This document shows, in pieces, positions 29,569-64,000 of a DNA stretch of 64,000 nt (within the stretch, counting starts at the first letter, position 1; each line of letters begins with the position of its first letter). This DNA comes from Microvelia longipes (Eukaryota; Arthropoda; Insecta; Hemiptera; Veliidae), in NCBI GenBank assembly GCA_018340805.1, contig JACMZG010001870.1, positions 52,500,143 through 52,564,142 of the forward strand, in the 5' to 3' direction. The notes below the pieces were generated by a model that did no database searches, had not been told where the DNA came from, and saw only the letters and a list, made by a program, of their open reading frames with translations. Both the position numbers and the translations under genes were made by a program.

Positions 29569-60761
<31,193 letters not shown>

Positions 60762-60859
60762 CTAAAACATATCAAGAAAACTAGGGTCATGCCTTGGTTG
60801 AACACGAAAGAGGGTTCCTTGAGTGAGAGAAGTGCCCATGGTTTATTTAAATAAATAAA

Positions 60860-60873
60860 TAAATAAATATATA

Positions 60874-60926
<53 letters not shown>

Positions 60927-60932
60927 ATTAGT
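60860..60932. repeat. TA microsatellite
   Basis: Runs of TA with two TATTATA interruptions, preceded by AAATAAATAAATAAAT. Confidence 0.95.
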
Positions 60933-61064
60933 TTTAGTTATTATATAACTAAAACTAGTTTTTTATAAACTTAGTTTTTATATTTTTTTTAAACTTTTAT
61001 TTTAAATTTTGCATGGGTCTCCTGGCCCATAGTAGATGAAGACTGTGATTATTTCGTAAGTAAA

Positions 61065-61318
61065 ATGTTTTTTATTTATATAAAAATATTTAAATTAAGT
61101 TCTCTAATTTCTTGGTTTATTTTTGTTATTGCTCATTCTTATTTAATTTATCTATTTTTCATTTTACACTATCTAAATAGATTGATGTTATCTTGTGTTG
61201 CAAAGGGCCCTGATGAAGAATTTGTAGTTAAATTCGAAACGTTGGCGAGAATAAATATATAGTTTTCATGTAAAGCTGTGTTTTTATTCATAACCTTATC
61301 CCGAGATTGGTGGAGACG
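61065..61318 (+). repeat. Penelope-like 3' end
   Basis: GGGCCCTGATGAAGAATTTG, TAGTTAAATTCGAAACGTTG and GCGAGAATAAATATATAG form the typical tail of a PLE. GAATTT pairs exactly with AAATTC as a stem II between CTGATGA (61210-61216) and GAAA (61236-61239), with one extra A after CTGATGA. The open frame 61065-61262 shows no recognisable PLE domain. Confidence 0.45.
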
Positions 61319-61319
61319 C

Positions 61320-61361
<42 letters not shown>

Positions 61362-61362
61362 A
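61319..61362. repeat. TA microsatellite
   Basis: About 20 TA units directly after the PLE tail. Confidence 0.95.
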
Positions 61363-61669
61363 TAAAAGTTATATATTTATACAAGTTTTTTTATCTTTTC
61401 ATTTTACTGATGAAACTGCAAAACAAAATGACATAGGCCTTCCTACCAACTTCGGCCCTTGGGAGTTCCTTAAGAGGTTAAATCAAACCTTGAAAAAGAT
61501 TTATTTCAAAAAGTACATTATCTCTAATCAAGATAATAATTATTAAATTAATATTAATCATAAATAATTATGCTGGGGCCAATTAACAATTTAAAAAAAA
61601 AGTTAATAAAAAGGACAAAGTATATTATGGAAAAGATACTTTATGTAAAATATAAATAATATTATAACA

Positions 61670-61795
61670 AAAGAATCGGGTACGGGGGGTCTCGGAACTT
61701 TTCCTCATCACATCGGATTCGCTATGCTCGTCCTCCCTACTTCGGACTTGCTTCGCTCGTCCTTAGAAGTTACAAGTCATTAATTTTATACTTGC
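61670..61795 (-). mobile_element. Family X 3' end, inverted fragment
   Basis: Complement of the family's ending: AATCGGGTACGGGGGGTCTC, then TTCGCTATGCTCGTCCTCCC and GGACTTGCTTCGCTCGTCC. The 5' part is absent. Confidence 0.55.
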
Positions 61796-62145
61796 AACAC
61801 TTCACAGGGCCCGCGACTTGATGATGATAAGATAGGCTATACTAAGATTAAACGGGGCCCTATTTTTAGGTATAGATATTCTATAAAACTCTACCAAGAG
61901 GGCCCGTAATTTGATAATCTTAAGAAAGATTATATATTACACCCAGGGCCCCATTTTAGAAGGCCTCGTGACTTACATACTATACTAATCTCTACTGGGG
62001 CATTGAACCATTTTATTTATAAGTTAACTTTTTTGTACTTTATCTTTTTGGAGGTCCCTAACCGTTGGGGGCCCATAGTTACGCCAATGAAGAGCCCTGA
62101 CAAGAACTAAAATAAAAATATCAGACGGCCCAAGATTATAAATAG

Positions 62146-63268
62146 TTATAAGCAAAGAGACTAAGGCCCGTATTCAAAGACGTTTCCTAACATTTTCCTA
62201 ACATTCTCCTAACTTTTTCCTAACTCCTAACATTTTCCTAACTCCTAACATTCTCCTAACATTTTCCTAACATTCTCCTATCGTGTTTTAAAAGTCTTTT
62301 AGAGGCTTCGCATGATTTTATTTAGTAAGAACCTAAGGTAGTTAAGTCAAAAAGGGATACCATTGTAAGTAACGTAATATATCGCAAAATATCAATGTTA
62401 TTAACTTATTACCTGGATTTACGACACACTTTGTCATAAACAATAATGCGGCCTTGCTTTGGCGAATGTTAAATATATTAGAAACTTTATTTACATATGT
62501 TTTCAGTAAACAGTAGAGTTAATACAAATACAATGTTCAATTATTGTAACAGCTTTCATAAATAAAGCAGTATCAAGCGTTTTAAGTATGAACGTGGACC
62601 AGGTGGTACGAATCCAAAGGTGTCTAAATGAAGACCTGCTAATCAGTGCAACACTGTTTTCATTTTGCTAAATCATTTACACAATTTTGTTTTTCGTATT
62701 TTGTCATCAAATTCATTTTTGTTTGTGTAAAATTTTTTGGTATAATAATGGCTGAATATTCACACCGGACCAACTGAACTTCCTCTTTGAATCGATAGCC
62801 CGCCACAAACAGACCATAGAAAATAAAAAAATCTGATTGTGTTAAAAGAATTTCAGGGTAAACTCCCTAATAGTAAGGTAAGTGGATTAACAGTATTATG
62901 TAAATTTATGTAGATAGTTATTAATACGACAAAGTGTGTCGTAAATCCAGGTAATAAGTTAATAACATTGATATTTTGCGATATATTACGTTATTTACAA
63001 TGGTATCACTTTTTGACTTAACTACCTTAGGTTCTTACTAAAAAAAAATTATGCGAAGCCTCTAAATGACTTTTAAAGCACGGGAACGATCATTTAAATT
63101 TCGTGGCTTAAAAACATCTAAGGTGAGTGTTAGGAGAATGTTAGGAAAATGTTAGGAAAAAGTTAGGTGTTAGGAAAATGTTAGGAGAAAGTTAGGTGTT
63201 AGGAGAATGTTAGGAAAACGTCTTTGAATACGGGCCTAATACTATAGTATTAGTCTCTTTGCTTATAA
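62146..63268. mobile_element. Collapsed CAAAGAGACTA MITE, now a palindrome split by another element
   Basis: Removing the inner element and one TAA leaves a perfect 48-bp palindrome reading TTATAAGCAAAGAGAC, then TAATACTATAGTATTA, then GTCTCTTTGCTTATAA. It consists of the two MITE ends joined with no interior. The flanking bases resemble an 8-bp duplication around TTATAA. Confidence 0.7.
62165..63236. mobile_element. PIF/Harbinger-like non-autonomous element
   Basis: Termini GGCCCGTATTCAAAGACG and CGTCTTTGAATACGGGCC are exact inverted repeats, flanked by a TAA duplication (62162-62164, 63237-63239). TWA duplications and GG-C start termini are known for PIF/Harbinger. Subterminal blocks repeat TCCTAACATTT on the left and its complement on the right. 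The arms mirror each other to about 62.48 kb and 62.93 kb (TAACTACCTTAGGTTCTTAC). No transposase frame. Confidence 0.75.
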
Positions 63269-63337
63269 AAAAACGAAATAAGGTAATTCAGTTAGAGGGT
63301 TCTTATGAATGATATATTTTTTGTGTCAGGTTATAGA

Positions 63338-63775
63338 CCAAGAGCCCAGGGGTGTTTTGTTAATAAAAAGTGTAATGGCTGGAACAGGTCTCAATTTTTC
63401 GTAAATACCTTCCTGAACAAGGATCTGCAATTCTGCCGACTCGTATCGGATGGGCGTCCCAGGCAGAACGCATTTTACAGGTCAAATTTACCACCGAAGT
63501 TAATAAAAAGTGTAATGGCTGGAAACGGGTTTAATTTTTCGTAAATACCTTCCTGAACAAGGATCTGCAATTCTGCCGACTCGTATCGGATGTGTGTCTC
63601 AGGCAGAACCTTTGACCCCTAAAGTGCGTTCTGCCTGGGACACCCATCCGATACGAGTCGGCAGAATTGCAGATCCTTGTTCAGGAAGGTATTTACTAAA
63701 AATTGAGACCGGTTCCAGCCATTACACTTTTTTATTAACAGAACACCCCTGGGCTCTTGGTCTATTATTGTCAAG
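63338..63775. repeat. Inverted and tandem repeat cluster
   Basis: A 140-bp unit (TTAATAAAAAGTGTAATGGC, TACCTTCCTGAACAAGGATC, GACTCGTATCGGATG) occurs twice directly, near 63361 and 63501, and once inverted at 63618-63740. Outer arms ATAGACCAAGAGCCCAGGGG and CCCCTGGGCTCTTGGTCTAT close the structure. It is another tandem-plus-inverted arrangement, directly left of a hammerhead unit. The open frames here are shadows. Confidence 0.85.
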
Positions 63776-63800
63776 TTTATTAACTTCTATCATTTTGTAA

Positions 63801-64000
63801 CTACCGAGTTTTGTTTCAGGCTCTGTCGGCGCCCTGATGAGTTAGACGTAACGAAACAGAGTGAGAGATGACATTATGTCGAGCCATCAAGTATGAGGAA
63901 TGTCGAATGATGGAACAGTTCCCAGATGTAGCATTGAATTTTGCTTGTTACATTTCCTTGGTGTCCCTCGCACAATTATATTTTATTAACTTCATTTTCT
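63801..64000 (+). mobile_element. Diverged single hammerhead unit, running off the window
   Basis: It starts with CTACCGAGTTTTG, the inverted unit end, then switches to plus-sense GGCTCTGTCGGCGCC and the rest of the unit to about CGCACAATTATATTT. The 41-nt core region (63821-63861) is identical to the array, while downstream sequence differs at several places (GTGAGAGATGAC for GTGGGACATGAC; CAAGTATGAGG for CAATGATGACG). Confidence 0.75.
63821..63861 (+). ncRNA. Hammerhead-ribozyme-like motif, dispersed copy
   Basis: CTCTG-TC-GGCGCC-CTGATGA-GTTA-GACG-TAAC-GAAA-CAGAG, all positions conserved relative to the array about 8.7 kb away. It supports the motif as the constrained part of the unit. Confidence 0.55.

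Larger units (their letters stand above)
60762..64000. other. Upstream intron of Sema5; missing first exon not found
   Basis: A preceding coding exon should encode a signal peptide and a conserved stretch ending just before LMETANSF. Minus-strand reading of this stretch shows only repeats (listed separately) and no hydrophobic leader in a convincing splice context. Confidence 0.5.

Noticed and set aside
61307..61546. Open frame of YIYIYI repeats
   Set aside because: It is translation of a TA microsatellite.

Overview
The window is nuclear DNA of an animal, almost certainly an arthropod and probably an insect. It is AT-rich, has long introns with GT-AG splice sites, and is crowded with small transposable elements and minisatellites. 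The main gene is a class-5 semaphorin whose cytoplasmic tail resembles insect Sema5c as I remember it (a judgement from recall, not a search).

Region by region: 1-29.5 kb holds no gene I can support. It carries hAT-like MITEs with 8-bp target-site duplications, a CCAAT-box minisatellite (9.56-10.15 kb), a 39-bp minisatellite (11.9-12.3 kb), a long TA tract and scattered repeat fragments. From 29.57 to 60.76 kb, on the minus strand, lie fourteen consecutive exons of Sema5. They encode most of the Sema domain, a PSI domain, seven thrombospondin type-1 repeats, one transmembrane segment and a 79-residue cytoplasmic tail. All reading phases join cleanly into 1012 residues; only the signal peptide and extreme N-terminus are missing. 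A complete two-exon MATH-BTB gene (36.7-39.5 kb, plus strand) is nested inside one Sema5 intron. Other introns hold degraded non-LTR retrotransposons, Penelope-like (PLE) fragments, tRNA-derived SINEs and MITEs.

The most unusual object lies in the Sema5 intron at 51.6-55.2 kb. It is a 3.6-kb palindromic insertion made of about eleven near-identical ~315-bp units, arranged as one array on the minus strand facing one on the plus strand. Every complete unit carries a hammerhead-ribozyme-like core (CTGATGA, a 4-bp stem II, GAAA, and a 5-bp stem III around a GTC site). The insertion sits in one arm of an older foldback element and is bracketed by a 12-bp direct repeat. The other arm of that foldback preserves the uninterrupted target, so the insertion event can be read directly. 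A diverged unit with the same core lies at 63.8-64.0 kb, and a remnant of the unit's end lies at 7.04 kb. This looks like a retrozyme-like non-autonomous retroelement, possibly mobilised by Penelope-like elements, whose remnants (a GIY-YIG-like ORF and CTGATGA...GAAA ends) are also present. Self-cleavage and mobilisation are inferences.

The right end (61-64 kb) is a mosaic of PLE tail, TA repeats, a PIF/Harbinger-like element nested in a collapsed hAT-like MITE, and a second inverted/tandem repeat cluster ending in the hammerhead unit.
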